NCBI RefSeq assembly: GCF_007362955.1
Contig: NZ_CP041696.1
Coordinates: 4,278,001 to 4,342,000 of the forward strand
Source of the DNA: Lysinibacillus fusiformis
GTDB lineage: Bacteria > Bacillota > Bacilli > Bacillales_A > Planococcaceae
Length of the DNA stretch: 64,000 nt
Reading direction: 5' to 3'
A model generated the notes under the pieces. The model searched no databases. It saw only the letters and a program-made list of their open reading frames with translations, and was not told the origin of the DNA. A program made the translations under genes and the position numbers. Shown here one piece after another: positions 34,735 to 43,063 of this stretch (positions within the stretch are counted from its first letter, which is position 1; each line of letters opens with the position of its first letter).

Positions 34735-36093
34735 ATGATCGTATGTAAATTTGGTGGAACATCTGTAGCAAGCGCAGAACAAATTCAAAAAGTGGCAAAC
34801 ATTGTAAAATCTAATCCGGCACGTAAAATCGTAGCCGTATCAGCTCCAGGGAAACGCTCTAGTGATGATATTAAAGTAACTGATTTACTAATTGATTTAT
34901 CGAATGCAGCATTAAATAATGATGACATAGAAGAAAAATTACAAAAAGTTGTGAATCGCTACCAGGCGATTGCAGATGGATTAGAGTTAGATTATACAAT
35001 TTGTGATGTCATAGCTGAAGACTTGCGTGAACGTCTACAAGGCGATAAATCCAACGAAGAATTATTTATCGATAACTTGAAAGCATCTGGTGAGGATAAT
35101 AACGCAAAGCTAATTGCAGCTTATTTCAACTCAATCGAAATGCCAGCCCGTTATGTAAGCCCAAAAGAAGGATTGGTCGTAAATGATTTACCGGAACGTA
35201 CATTTGCTTTACCCGAAGCATATGGCAATTTAGCGCCACTAAAAGACACTAAAGAAATTATTGTGTTCCCAGGTTTCTTCGGTTACACTAAAGCGGGCAT
35301 ACTGCGTACCTTTGATCGCGGTGGCTCTGATATTACAGGCTCTATTTTAGCAGCAGCTGTTGAAGCCGAGCTTTATGAAAACTTTACGGATGTAGATTGT
35401 GTGTTCTCTGCGAATCCGAAAGTCGTGAATGATCCTGTCGAAATTAAAGAAATTACGTATCGCGAAATGCGCGAATTATCCTATGCAGGCTTTTCAGTGT
35501 TCCACGATGAAGCGTTAATGCCTGTTTATAAGATTGGGGTGCCAGTTAACATAAAAAATACAAATAATCCATCAGCCCCAGGTACTCGTATTGTACCGTA
35601 TCGTCCTGCAACAGGGCGTCCGGTAACAGGTATCTCGGCAGACAGTGGCTTTTCAACTTTATATGTATCTAAATATTTAATGAATCGTGAAGTAGGTTTT
35701 GGTCGTAAGCTTCTACAGATTTTAGAAGATGAAAATATTTCATATGAACACACTCCATCTGGATTAGATGATATTTCGGTTATCATGCGTTCAAATCAAC
35801 TAACAGTAGAAAATGAAGCGCGTATTCTAGCTCGTGTGAAAAACGAATTATATGCAGATGATGTCCAAATGCGTCATGGTTTCTCTATGATTGTTATTGT
35901 AGGGGAAGGGATGCGTAATAACACGGGTCTTGCGGCGCGTGCAGCAACAGCGATTTCAAAAACAGGTGCAAACATTGAAATGATTAACCAAGGTTCCTCT
36001 GAGGTAAGCTTAGTATTTGGTGTTTTACAAGAATTTGAAAACCGAATTTTACAAGCACTTTATGGAGAATTCTTTGCCCATGTGCAAGCGTAA
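34735..36093 (+). CDS. lysC: Aspartate kinase (class III-like)
   Basis: A 453-residue enzyme that phosphorylates aspartate, the first step to lysine, threonine, methionine and diaminopimelate. The kinase domain has VCKFGGTSV, the substrate region GRGGSDITG-like F-D-R-G-G-S-D-I-T-G, and D-G-V-x-type loops. The C-terminal third holds two ACT domains (VSKYLMNREVGF, SMIVIVGEGM). The length and the monofunctional layout resemble B. subtilis YclM/ThrD. ATG at 34735 (MIVCKFGG) fits family starts, with AGGA ten bases upstream. ATG 34729 is also possible. Confidence 0.92.
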   Translation: MIVCKFGGTSVASAEQIQKVANIVKSNPARKIVAVSAPGKRSSDDIKVTDLLIDLSNAALNNDDIEEKLQKVVNRYQAIADGLELDYTICDVIAEDLRERLQGDKSNEELFIDNLKASGEDNNAKLIAAYFNSIEMPARYVSPKEGLVVNDLPERTFALPEAYGNLAPLKDTKEIIVFPGFFGYTKAGILRTFDRGGSDITGSILAAAVEAELYENFTDVDCVFSANPKVVNDPVEIKEITYREMRELSYAGFSVFHDEALMPVYKIGVPVNIKNTNNPSAPGTRIVPYRPATGRPVTGISADSGFSTLYVSKYLMNREVGFGRKLLQILEDENISYEHTPSGLDDISVIMRSNQLTVENEARILARVKNELYADDVQMRHGFSMIVIVGEGMRNNTGLAARAATAISKTGANIEMINQGSSEVSLVFGVLQEFENRILQALYGEFFAHVQA

Positions 36094-36099
36094 GTGACG

Positions 36100-36140
36100 A
36101 ACACTAATTCAAGCGATTGCTGCTTGGATTAGTGTTTTCT
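36100..36140 (+). terminator. Aspartokinase terminator
   Basis: AACACTAATTCAAGC pairs with GCTTGGATTAGTGTT around a seven-base loop, then TTCTTTT. Confidence 0.8.
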
Positions 36141-36196
36141 TTTTGGCTAGAATGCTGTAAAATCGAGGACGTACATAAGTTAGGGGGGACTTTTTC

Positions 36197-36376
36197 TTGA
36201 GAAATTTATCAATAGGCATGTTGCTTTCAGTCATTGGAATATTATTTGTATGCTTAACAATCATGGATATTTTACCGTCATCAACAAAAATTTCAAAGTT
36301 TGTCTATATTGGCATTGGTTGGGTATTTATTATTGCAGGTTCGATCGTTCGCTTTAAAAATTTAAAACAGAAATAA
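36197..36376 (+). CDS. 59-residue two-helix membrane miniprotein
   Basis: TTG start nine bases after GGGGGG. Two hydrophobic segments (IGMLLSVIGILFVCLTIM and YIGIGWVFIIAGSIV) with a basic tail (RFKNLKQK). Function unknown. It stands alone between the aspartokinase terminator and the cobalamin cluster. Confidence 0.65.
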   Translation: MRNLSIGMLLSVIGILFVCLTIMDILPSSTKISKFVYIGIGWVFIIAGSIVRFKNLKQK

Positions 36377-36395
36377 TAAAGAATTATCCATGAAA

Positions 36396-36569
36396 TTGAA
36401 GTGTTATAAAACGCAAAATTATGATACAATTTCAAAGAAAATAAATTATTAGAGTATTGTGAAGTTGTTGCTCTGTCCTATAAGAAAATGCAGAAGGTTC
36501 AAATTTGCAGTGTATTCATAATTAAAGAATGAACAGTACAAATTCTTCTTTGTAAGAATTTGTTTTTTT
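36396..36569 (+). ncRNA. Candidate leader or small RNA before cbiZ
   Basis: TTGAAG (36396-36401), 18 bases, TATGAT (36420-36425), then about 110 bases without a frame and an intrinsic terminator: ACAAATTCTT/AAGAATTTGT (36538-36563) followed by seven T residues. The cobalamin operon starts 95 bases later. No B12-box (GAGACC) is present. Either an independent small RNA or an attenuator of the operon. Confidence 0.45.
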
Positions 36570-36663
36570 ATTTAACTTGGACGAACGAGTGCAAAAACTT
36601 CACATTTAACAAAATGGAAGTTCACAACGACGTAAAGTTAGGTTCAATTTATTGGGGGGCGAT

Positions 36664-37350
36664 ATGTTGGCAGTGTTACGCAAGGAAGATATTCAGATAT
36701 TCGAACATTATGTTGCCATTCAGACAGTATCACCTATGAAGGTTGTTTCTTCAGCTATACATAATCCTGGTTTTGGCTATTATACACATATCATGAATCG
36801 CTCGGTACCATATACCTATGATGAACGAAAACCACACCTCGAATTACAGCAGTTTTTGAAGTCGGAAGGCTTCCCAGCTGCGAATACTGTGGCAATGATG
36901 ACGGCTGTATATGCACGCTATGCAACGATACGTGAGTTTACATATGAAGGCCTACATCTTGTTATCATGATCACAGCAGGGCTAGGCAATGCCGTCGATA
37001 TTACCCGCGCCTTTCATCGTCAGGAGCAGTATCACGCTGGAACGATTAATACATGGGTGCTAATAAACGGCAAATTGTCAGACGAGGCATTGTTTCAAGC
37101 AATGATTTCTACAACTGAAGCAAAGGTTAAGGCACTCATTGATGAAAATATTACAGACCCTACAACAGGCACACAGGCAACAGGTACTTCTACGGACAGT
37201 TTGCTAATTGCGTCGACAGAAGAAGGAGACTACCATCAATATGCGGGGCCAATTACAATGCTAGGTAAAGTTATTGGACATGGTGTTTACGAAACGATGC
37301 GTGAGGCCATTCAAAAATATAAAAAAGATAAAGAGGAGAATCCGCTATGA
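36664..37350 (+). CDS. cbiZ: Adenosylcobinamide amidohydrolase
   Basis: A 228-residue enzyme that removes the aminopropanol side chain of (adenosyl)cobinamide or pseudo-cobamides to give cobyric acid, so foreign corrinoids can be rebuilt. Family motifs: VVSSAIHNPGFGYYTHIMNR (residues ~25-45), ITAGLGNAVD, GTSTDSLLIAST, YAGPITMLGKVIGHGVYE. ATG 36664 is four bases from GGGGGG. The upstream TTG (36652) overlaps that site. First gene of the cluster, overlapping cbiB by four bases. Confidence 0.92.
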   Translation: MLAVLRKEDIQIFEHYVAIQTVSPMKVVSSAIHNPGFGYYTHIMNRSVPYTYDERKPHLELQQFLKSEGFPAANTVAMMTAVYARYATIREFTYEGLHLVIMITAGLGNAVDITRAFHRQEQYHAGTINTWVLINGKLSDEALFQAMISTTEAKVKALIDENITDPTTGTQATGTSTDSLLIASTEEGDYHQYAGPITMLGKVIGHGVYETMREAIQKYKKDKEENPL

Positions 37351-38303
37351 TTGTACTGATTATTGCCTGTATTATCGGGCTCGTATTTGATTTAGCTGTA
37401 GGCGATCCTCCTAAAATGCCACATCCTGTTCGCTGGATAGGAAAGCTTATTCAATCTCAAACGGAATTATGGAATAAAGGCAAAATGCGCAAAACGCGTG
37501 GTATGGTGATGGCACTTGCTGTTGTGGGCACGACCATGTTTGTTGTCACGGCCATTTTACTACTTTGCTATCAGGTTAGTTTAATATTCGGCATACTCGT
37601 CGAAGGTTTATTGATTGGTATTGGGCTGGCACAACGAAGCTTGAAAGAAGCAGCGATGGCCGTATATGAACCACTTGTAAAAGGAGATTTTGCAGAGGCT
37701 CGTATTAAACTATCATGGATTGTCGGACGTGATACAGAAAAGTTGAACGAAGACGAGATTGTACGTGGGGTCGTAGAAACAGTTTCTGAAAATACAAGCG
37801 ATGGGGTAACAGCCCCGTTATTTTATGCCTTTTTATTTGGTGCTGTCGGTTTATGGGGCTATAAGGCGGTTAATACGCTTGACTCGATGATTGGCTATAA
37901 AAACGATAAGTACCAAGACTTTGGCATGTTTGCCGCAAAACTTGATGATGTCGTGAATTTTATTCCAAGTCGTTTAACAGGTTTACTGATGGTTCTTGGC
38001 ACGAAAAATGAAACGACTGTGTCACTTGGACAGCGTTTAAAACGTTGGGCACAGGATGCAAAAAAGCATCCAAGCCCAAATAGTGGTTATTTGGAAGCGG
38101 CAACAGCCGTTCAACTTGGTGTACAGCTGGGTGGGAAAAATACGTATCAAGGTGTACCATCATATCGAGCAACGATGGGGGAGAAGGTAGTCCCATTAAC
38201 GAAGGAACATATCGCAACATCGGTTATTCATATGCGTATTGCCACGTTGCTCTTTACACTTGTCATGTTAGTAATGGAGGTGTTGATTTTTGCAATTGCC
38301 TAA
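37347..38303 (+). CDS. cbiB: Adenosylcobinamide-phosphate synthase
   Basis: A 318-residue multi-pass membrane protein that attaches aminopropanol phosphate to adenosylcobyric acid. Motifs: FDLAVGDPPKMPHPVRWIG near the N-terminus, VGRDTEKLNEDEI, VETVSENTSDGVTAPLFY and A-V-N-T-L-D-S-M-I-G-Y-K. This is the partner step to CbiZ: CbiZ strips the side chain and CbiB with CobD restores it. Translation is coupled by ATGA to cbiZ and a 14-base overlap to cobD. Confidence 0.93.
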   Translation: MIVLIIACIIGLVFDLAVGDPPKMPHPVRWIGKLIQSQTELWNKGKMRKTRGMVMALAVVGTTMFVVTAILLLCYQVSLIFGILVEGLLIGIGLAQRSLKEAAMAVYEPLVKGDFAEARIKLSWIVGRDTEKLNEDEIVRGVVETVSENTSDGVTAPLFYAFLFGAVGLWGYKAVNTLDSMIGYKNDKYQDFGMFAAKLDDVVNFIPSRLTGLLMVLGTKNETTVSLGQRLKRWAQDAKKHPSPNSGYLEAATAVQLGVQLGGKNTYQGVPSYRATMGEKVVPLTKEHIATSVIHMRIATLLFTLVMLVMEVLIFAIA

Positions 38304-39375
38304 TCATGGAGCAAATCCGCAAAATGTCTATCAACAATTAGGGCTTACGATGCCCGCAGAAGTATATGATTTTAGTGAAAACGTCAACGCTGCTGGGCCT
38401 CCTATGTTTGTAGAGGCGCGCTGGCGGACGTATTATCCGTTAATTCAACGCTATCCTGATCCAGATGGCGAGCCGTTTTTATCAAAGGTGGCAAAGTTTC
38501 ATCAAGTTGAGAAAAATGCAGTGCTTCTTGGAAACGGAGCGTCCGAGTTATTTAGTGTCCTCGCAAGACGTTATGCAAATAAGCGTGTGATTATCGTGCA
38601 TCCAACTTTTTCTGAATACGAACGGACGTTACAAGCAGCGGGTGCGGTTATCGTCCCAATTATGGTGGAGGATATTCTACAGTACACGTTGCCAATCGAT
38701 CATTTACTACGAGAAATGAGTAACGCAGATGCCCTTTATATTTGCACACCCAATAATCCAACGGGTGTGTTACCAAAGAAAGAGGAGCTTCTACAAATAA
38801 TGGCTTATGGAGCGCAAGTAAATTGTGAGTTAGTATTAGACGAAGCGTTTATAGACTGGGTAAGTGAAGACTACTCATTGATAGGTTATGTCTCTACTCA
38901 TCCACATGTCATCGTCGTTCGGTCCATGACAAAAATGTATGCAATCCCGGGACTGCGACTAGGCTATTTAGTAGCAAGTAACACCATCGTCTCTGAGCTT
39001 AAGACCATGCTATCTCATTGGAATCTTAATGCTTTTGCTCTTGTTATTGGCGCAGATTGTTTGGATGAACAGGAATATTGCCAGCAGGCAATAGCGTATG
39101 CACAAACTCAGCGGGAGTGGCTGCAAAGTTTTTTACGAAAGAATGGCTGTCAGGTGACGAATAGCGTGACAAATTATGTATGTTTTGCATTGCCAATAAA
39201 TCAGCAAGCAGAACCATTTTTCTCGCATTGTCTAGCATCGGGTGTAGTACTACGCCATACGAAAAATTTCTTGGGTTTAAATGGCGAATGGTTCCGAATT
39301 GGGATAAAGGATATGTCAGCTATGACCTATTTACAAAACTGTTTACAAGCGTGGTTTAAAATGTATGAGGGGTGA
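38290..39375 (+). CDS. cobD: Threonine-phosphate decarboxylase
   Basis: A 361-residue PLP enzyme of the histidinol-phosphate aminotransferase fold that makes (R)-1-amino-2-propanol phosphate for CbiB. Motifs: YDFSENVNAAGPP, CTPNNPTGVLP, LDEAFIDW, and the PLP lysine in SMTKMYAIPGLRLGY. TTG start six bases after GGAGGTG inside the end of cbiB. An aminotransferase role in histidine synthesis is less likely given the neighbours. Confidence 0.9.
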   Translation: MQLPNHGANPQNVYQQLGLTMPAEVYDFSENVNAAGPPMFVEARWRTYYPLIQRYPDPDGEPFLSKVAKFHQVEKNAVLLGNGASELFSVLARRYANKRVIIVHPTFSEYERTLQAAGAVIVPIMVEDILQYTLPIDHLLREMSNADALYICTPNNPTGVLPKKEELLQIMAYGAQVNCELVLDEAFIDWVSEDYSLIGYVSTHPHVIVVRSMTKMYAIPGLRLGYLVASNTIVSELKTMLSHWNLNAFALVIGADCLDEQEYCQQAIAYAQTQREWLQSFLRKNGCQVTNSVTNYVCFALPINQQAEPFFSHCLASGVVLRHTKNFLGLNGEWFRIGIKDMSAMTYLQNCLQAWFKMYEG

Positions 39376-39380
39376 GAAAA

Positions 39381-39989
39381 GTGACAACTTTTTTTCTAGT
39401 TAGACACGGTGAGACAGTATGGAATAAGGAACAACGATTACAAGGATGGCTTGATTCCCCCTTATCAGAACAGGGCATTCAACATGCTAAAAAGTTAGGG
39501 CAACAATTAAAGGACATTCAATTTGCTGCCGCTTATAGTAGCTCAAGTGGTCGTGCCAAAGAAACATTGCAGTTTTTACTAGCAGATAGAGCACTTCCTT
39601 GTTATTTTGAGGATGATTTACGGGAGATTTTTTTAGGGAAGTGGCAAGGGAAAACGATAGAAGATATCCTCGTAACAAATCGTTTCGACTATGAGTTGTA
39701 TACTGATTATCCTGCACAATTCATTGCAACCCATACTGAAAGTTTTGGTGCGGTAACGGAACGTGCGATGTACACGTTAAAAAATATTGCAGAAAAGTAT
39801 CCACATGAAAATATTTTAATTGTGTCACATGGTGTAACGATTAAGTGCATCATCAATGTAATACTAGAACGCGGCATTAATCAGCTTTGGTCGGCACCTA
39901 TTATTGAGGGGACAAGTGTGACAATTGTTGAACGACTTAATCAGCAATGGGTGATAAAGGATATTGGCAGTACGAAACATTTACGATAG
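39381..39989 (+). CDS. Histidine phosphatase family protein
   Basis: About 202 residues of the phosphoglycerate-mutase-like superfamily: L-V-R-H-G-E-T-V-W-N-K-E (phosphohistidine RHG), E-I-F-L-G-K-W-Q-G and VSHGVTIKCII. GTG 39381 lies nine bases from GAGGGG, five bases after the cobD stop. In this operon it may act on alpha-ribazole phosphate or cobalamin phosphate, but a second family member at 41534 fits CobC better, so the substrate is open. Confidence 0.82.
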   Translation: MTTFFLVRHGETVWNKEQRLQGWLDSPLSEQGIQHAKKLGQQLKDIQFAAAYSSSSGRAKETLQFLLADRALPCYFEDDLREIFLGKWQGKTIEDILVTNRFDYELYTDYPAQFIATHTESFGAVTERAMYTLKNIAEKYPHENILIVSHGVTIKCIINVILERGINQLWSAPIIEGTSVTIVERLNQQWVIKDIGSTKHLR

Positions 39990-40002
39990 GGAGGCGATTT
40001 CA

Positions 40003-40578
40003 TTGCCACTTATGTTCATAACAGGTGGTGTCCGCAGTGGCAAGTCACATTTTGCTGAAAAAGCTGCTATTCGTCACTATCAAAACGAGTCGTTAATGGC
40101 TAAACGGCTCCTATATATTGCATCTGGGGTAGCGATGGACGGTGAAATGGAGAAACGCATTTTGCGGCATCAGGCAGACCGACAAGCGCAAGATACTGTA
40201 TGGCACACTATAGAAGCACCTTATCAGATAGAGGAAGCTTTCGACAGACTGTGTGATGGAGATGTAGTACTTTGGGATTGTGTAACGACATGGCTGACAA
40301 ATGCATTTTATGAGGGCTTTGACTCGGGGAGAATGTGTGTGGAAAAGCCCGGTTGTTTAGAAAAAAAGCTACAATCCTTGCAGGAGGCAGTATTGACGTT
40401 ACTTGAGAAAAAGGTGACGCTTTTTGTCGTGTCCAATGAACTATTTGATGAGCCTCCGTATACTAGTGAAGAGGTCGAATTGTATCGACAAATGCTCGGG
40501 AAATTACATCAATGGTTCGTTTCTGTCGCAAATGAGGCATATGAAATTAATTATGGTATCGTAAAGAAATGGAAATGA
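40003..40578 (+). CDS. cobU: Adenosylcobinamide kinase/guanylyltransferase
   Basis: About 191 residues. The P-loop GGVRSGKSHFAE and the following YIASGVAMDGEMEKRI and RHQADR segments are those of CobU/CobP, which phosphorylates adenosylcobinamide and then transfers GMP to it. The C-terminal part is family-like but diverged (SNELFDEPPYTSEEV in place of the usual E-V-G-x-G-I-V-P motif). A shorter homologue with that missing motif is at 42082. TTG start eight bases after GGGAGG. Confidence 0.88.
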   Translation: MPLMFITGGVRSGKSHFAEKAAIRHYQNESLMAKRLLYIASGVAMDGEMEKRILRHQADRQAQDTVWHTIEAPYQIEEAFDRLCDGDVVLWDCVTTWLTNAFYEGFDSGRMCVEKPGCLEKKLQSLQEAVLTLLEKKVTLFVVSNELFDEPPYTSEEVELYRQMLGKLHQWFVSVANEAYEINYGIVKKWK

Positions 40579-40609
40579 TGCAGCTTTTTTATATCGAGCG
40601 GGAGTGGTA

Positions 40610-40745
40610 TTGCTCAATTGAGATAGTAGGTCGCTCAATAGAGAGGATGATTCGCTCAAAAGTAGAGGGAGATCGCTCAATAGAGAGGGTGAGTCGCTCA
40701 ATAGTAGAGGAAGTCGCTCAATAGAGATAATGAGTCGCTCAAAAA
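40610..40745. repeat. 21-bp-period array, TCGCTCAATAG core, about 7 units
   Basis: TCGCTCAA or TTGCTCAA begins at 40610, 40631, 40652, 40673, 40694, 40714 and 40735, giving spacings of 21, 21, 21, 21, 20 and 21. The filler is purine-rich (AGAGG, GATGAT) and variable. It fills the space between cobU and cobS inside the operon. The minus strand stays open through it as a seven-residue repeat. Confidence 0.9.
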
Positions 40746-40784
40746 GTTGTTGTTTGATTGAATAAACAAGAAGGAGGCAAGGCG

Positions 40785-41561
40785 ATGAAAAATATATGGC
40801 ACAGCATACTGCTCGCATTTCAATTTTTTACAGTTTTGCCTGTACATAAAGAAATTCCGTTATCTAAAGTGACAATTACAGGCATGTTTGCCTGTTTACC
40901 ATGGATAGGGGCGCTCATGGGAACCGTGGTGGCAGCAACTATTTATAGTTTAACGCAGTGGACGGCAAGTAGTGATGTGTTACTCGCCTTTGTCATTGTC
41001 GGATTATTCGCGTTATTTACTGGGGGATTACATTTAGACGGTTTTATTGATATGGGGGATGCTTATTTTTCGTATCGAGATCGTGAGAAGCGGCTTGAGA
41101 TTTTAGATGATCCACGTGTTGGGGCGTTTGGTGTCCTATCGATTCTGTTTTTAATGCTCGGGAAAATCGTTGTGCTTCATGAACTATTTGTGCAAGAAAA
41201 GCTGTCGCTTTGGATGCTCGTTTTTATTCCATTATTGACAAGGGTAGGTATGAGCTTTTACTTTATGTCTCTGAACTGTTCAAAGGAAAAAGGGCTTGCG
41301 TACTTTTTCAAAACGCGTATTAAGCATGGGGTGTTAACGGGCTTAATGTTTGTAACGCTAGCAATTGCGCTTAGTGGGATATTCTATGTGACAGGCTTTT
41401 CACTTGTCCCGCTTATACTTGTTGCCGTATTGGCCATTGCGTTTGTGGTGTTTCGACAGTTTAGCTTGCGCAATTTCGGTGGCGTATCGGGTGATTTGCT
41501 GGGGGCCTCAATTGAAGGAATGGAGGTCGTGCTATGGGTGACGTTGTTACTGTGCGCTTAA
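40785..41561 (+). CDS. cobS: Cobalamin (5'-phosphate) synthase
   Basis: A 258-residue membrane enzyme that joins adenosylcobinamide-GDP with alpha-ribazole or its phosphate. Typical features: FQFFTVLPV near the N-terminus, GGLHLDGFIDMGDAYFS (metal-binding D residues), DPRVGAFGVL and GGVSGDLLGASIE. ATG 40785 follows AAGGAGG. The TTG at 40758 lies upstream of that site. It overlaps the cobC gene by 28 bases. Confidence 0.93.
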   Translation: MKNIWHSILLAFQFFTVLPVHKEIPLSKVTITGMFACLPWIGALMGTVVAATIYSLTQWTASSDVLLAFVIVGLFALFTGGLHLDGFIDMGDAYFSYRDREKRLEILDDPRVGAFGVLSILFLMLGKIVVLHELFVQEKLSLWMLVFIPLLTRVGMSFYFMSLNCSKEKGLAYFFKTRIKHGVLTGLMFVTLAIALSGIFYVTGFSLVPLILVAVLAIAFVVFRQFSLRNFGGVSGDLLGASIEGMEVVLWVTLLLCA

Positions 41562-42130
41562 TGCGACATGCACCTACACGGGAAAATTTAGAGAAGCGCT
41601 ATATTGGTTGGACAGATTCGTCCTTGGCAGATCCAGCAGCGCTTCCTACTTTGGATACAGAAGTAGATAAAGTGTATGGCAGTGATTTACTGCGTTGTAG
41701 AGAAACGGCTGCACGCTATTTTCCACAAGCAAGCTATAGTGCGGATGTACGATTTCGAGAGTCTAATTTTGGAGATTTTGAAGGAAAAACCTATGATGAA
41801 TTAAAGTCGGATAGCCGTTATTGTGCATGGCTAGATGATCCAATCCAAACTACGCCGCCAAACGGGGAAGGATTTGACGTATTTTGTGCACGTGTCATTG
41901 AGGGCTTCAAAGCGTTGCCAAAAGAGGTGGAGGATACGGTTCTTGTCGTGCATGGTGGGGTGATTCGAGCTTTACTAGTGGCATTTGCGCCGATAGAAAA
42001 ACCTTTTTGGTCGTATCATGTGCCACACGACAAAATGTTTACTTTAAGGTTTACGCAAGATGCATGGAAGGAGGGGGCGAGATGCATGTCTTTATCGGAG
42101 GTGCTTATAACGGAAAAACCGACTATGTAA
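41534..42130 (+). CDS. cobC: Alpha-ribazole phosphatase-like histidine phosphatase
   Basis: A 198-residue protein with the compact CobC layout: V-R-L-M-R-H-A-P-T (RHA in place of RHG), G-S-D-L-L-R-C-R-E-T-A, F-R-E-S-N-F-G-D-F-E-G and VVHGGVIRALL. CobC removes the phosphate left on cobalamin 5'-phosphate or alpha-ribazole phosphate. GGAGG lies before the ATG within the end of cobS. It overlaps the next CobU-like gene by 49 bases. Confidence 0.85.
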   Translation: MGDVVTVRLMRHAPTRENLEKRYIGWTDSSLADPAALPTLDTEVDKVYGSDLLRCRETAARYFPQASYSADVRFRESNFGDFEGKTYDELKSDSRYCAWLDDPIQTTPPNGEGFDVFCARVIEGFKALPKEVEDTVLVVHGGVIRALLVAFAPIEKPFWSYHVPHDKMFTLRFTQDAWKEGARCMSLSEVLITEKPTM

Positions 42131-42474
42131 TGCGTGAGCTTGAAGGACAAAAGGTTGCTCTTGTGGATGGCGTTTTACCCGATTATGCACCGAGTTGTGA
42201 TGTAGTCGTTATAAAAAACTTAGAAAAATGGCTTGTGACACAAAATCTTGAGGCAGATGACATGATTGTCGCTCAACTTTTGACACGACTAAAGGCCCTT
42301 GAAGAAAATTGCGCATTGTTTATAATTGTGACCGATATGGGGCGTGGCGTTGTGCCGATGGAAAAACAGGCACGATTATTACGTGACACATGTGGTCGTT
42401 TGTACCAGGTGTTATTTACTGAAGCTGAACGAGTCGTTCGTATTTGGTACGGCATCGCTGAACAGATCAAATGA
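42082..42474 (+). CDS. Short CobU-like P-loop protein
   Basis: A 130-residue homologue of CobU, about 50 residues shorter than usual. It has a changed P-loop (IGGAYNGKTDYV), a short middle (VVVIKNLEKWL), and a well conserved C-terminal third (TDMGRGVVPMEKQARLLRD, GRLYQVLFTEAERVVRIWYG) that matches the E-V-G-x-G-I-V-P region of classical CobU. It lacks the guanylylation-histidine segment seen in the 40003 gene. ATG 42082 follows GGAGGGGGC. Confidence 0.8.
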   Translation: MHVFIGGAYNGKTDYVMRELEGQKVALVDGVLPDYAPSCDVVVIKNLEKWLVTQNLEADDMIVAQLLTRLKALEENCALFIIVTDMGRGVVPMEKQARLLRDTCGRLYQVLFTEAERVVRIWYGIAEQIK

Positions 42475-42568
42475 TTTAGGAAGTGTTGTGTCACTTGCTA
42501 TTCATTTTACAGTCTCCTGGAATTTACCTGAAAGCATATCGAAATATGAAAAGAAATGAGGAAATGGA

Positions 42569-43063
42569 ATGGATCGACAAAAATTAATGAGCTTGTCGTT
42601 AACCGCGATGGTTGCGGCTATTTGTGCAGTTGGGGCAGTCATTAAAATCCCGTCGTTTGTATCAACGGCGGCACTCGACGCAGCACCTGCATTTTTAAGT
42701 GTTGTGTTTTTATCGCCTGTCTTAGCAGGTGTGGCGGGCTTAATAGGACATTTTATTACAGCATTAACATCTGGCTTTCCGCTTGGACCTTTGCATATTA
42801 TTATCGCAGTCGAAATGTTTATTGTAGTTTGGGTATTCGGTGTTATGCATAAAAAAGGACTACATTTCTGGAAATGGCCTGTAGCACTTTTATTAAATGG
42901 TGTCGTTTCACCAATACCGTTTTACTTTATCATTAGCCCTGCATTTTATTGGGGAGCATTAGCAAGTATTTTCATGGCAACCGTTATTAACTTAGTAATC
43001 GTCGCTGTTGTAATGCCGATACTTTCAAAAGTGTTTGTACGTAAAGAAGGGCGAGCGCATTGA
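42569..43063 (+). CDS. cblT: ECF transporter S component, alpha-ribazole type
   Basis: A 164-residue protein with five to six membrane helices, the substrate-binding subunit of an energy-coupling-factor importer. The GLIGHFITALTSGFPLGPLH loop is characteristic. Its position directly before the kinase gene matches the CblT-CblS pair described in Listeria and Geobacillus for uptake and phosphorylation of alpha-ribazole. The energising EcfA/A'/T proteins are not in this window and are probably shared. Confidence 0.85.
   Translation: MDRQKLMSLSLTAMVAAICAVGAVIKIPSFVSTAALDAAPAFLSVVFLSPVLAGVAGLIGHFITALTSGFPLGPLHIIIAVEMFIVVWVFGVMHKKGLHFWKWPVALLLNGVVSPIPFYFIISPAFYWGALASIFMATVINLVIVAVVMPILSKVFVRKEGRAH

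Noticed and set aside
36396..36650. B12 riboswitch in front of cbiZ
   Set aside because: No B12 box or CCGCAACTG block in the region. The only complete one is before nrdA.
40610..40745. CRISPR array
   Set aside because: Units are 21 bp with a core of only 8-11 bp and no constant-length spacer between long identical repeats. No cas genes are nearby.
40504..40818. A minus-strand frame of 104 codons with a seven-residue repeat (S-D-x-P-x-L-L)
   Set aside because: It follows automatically from a 21-bp DNA period without stops, overlaps cobU and cobS antisense, and has no start signal.
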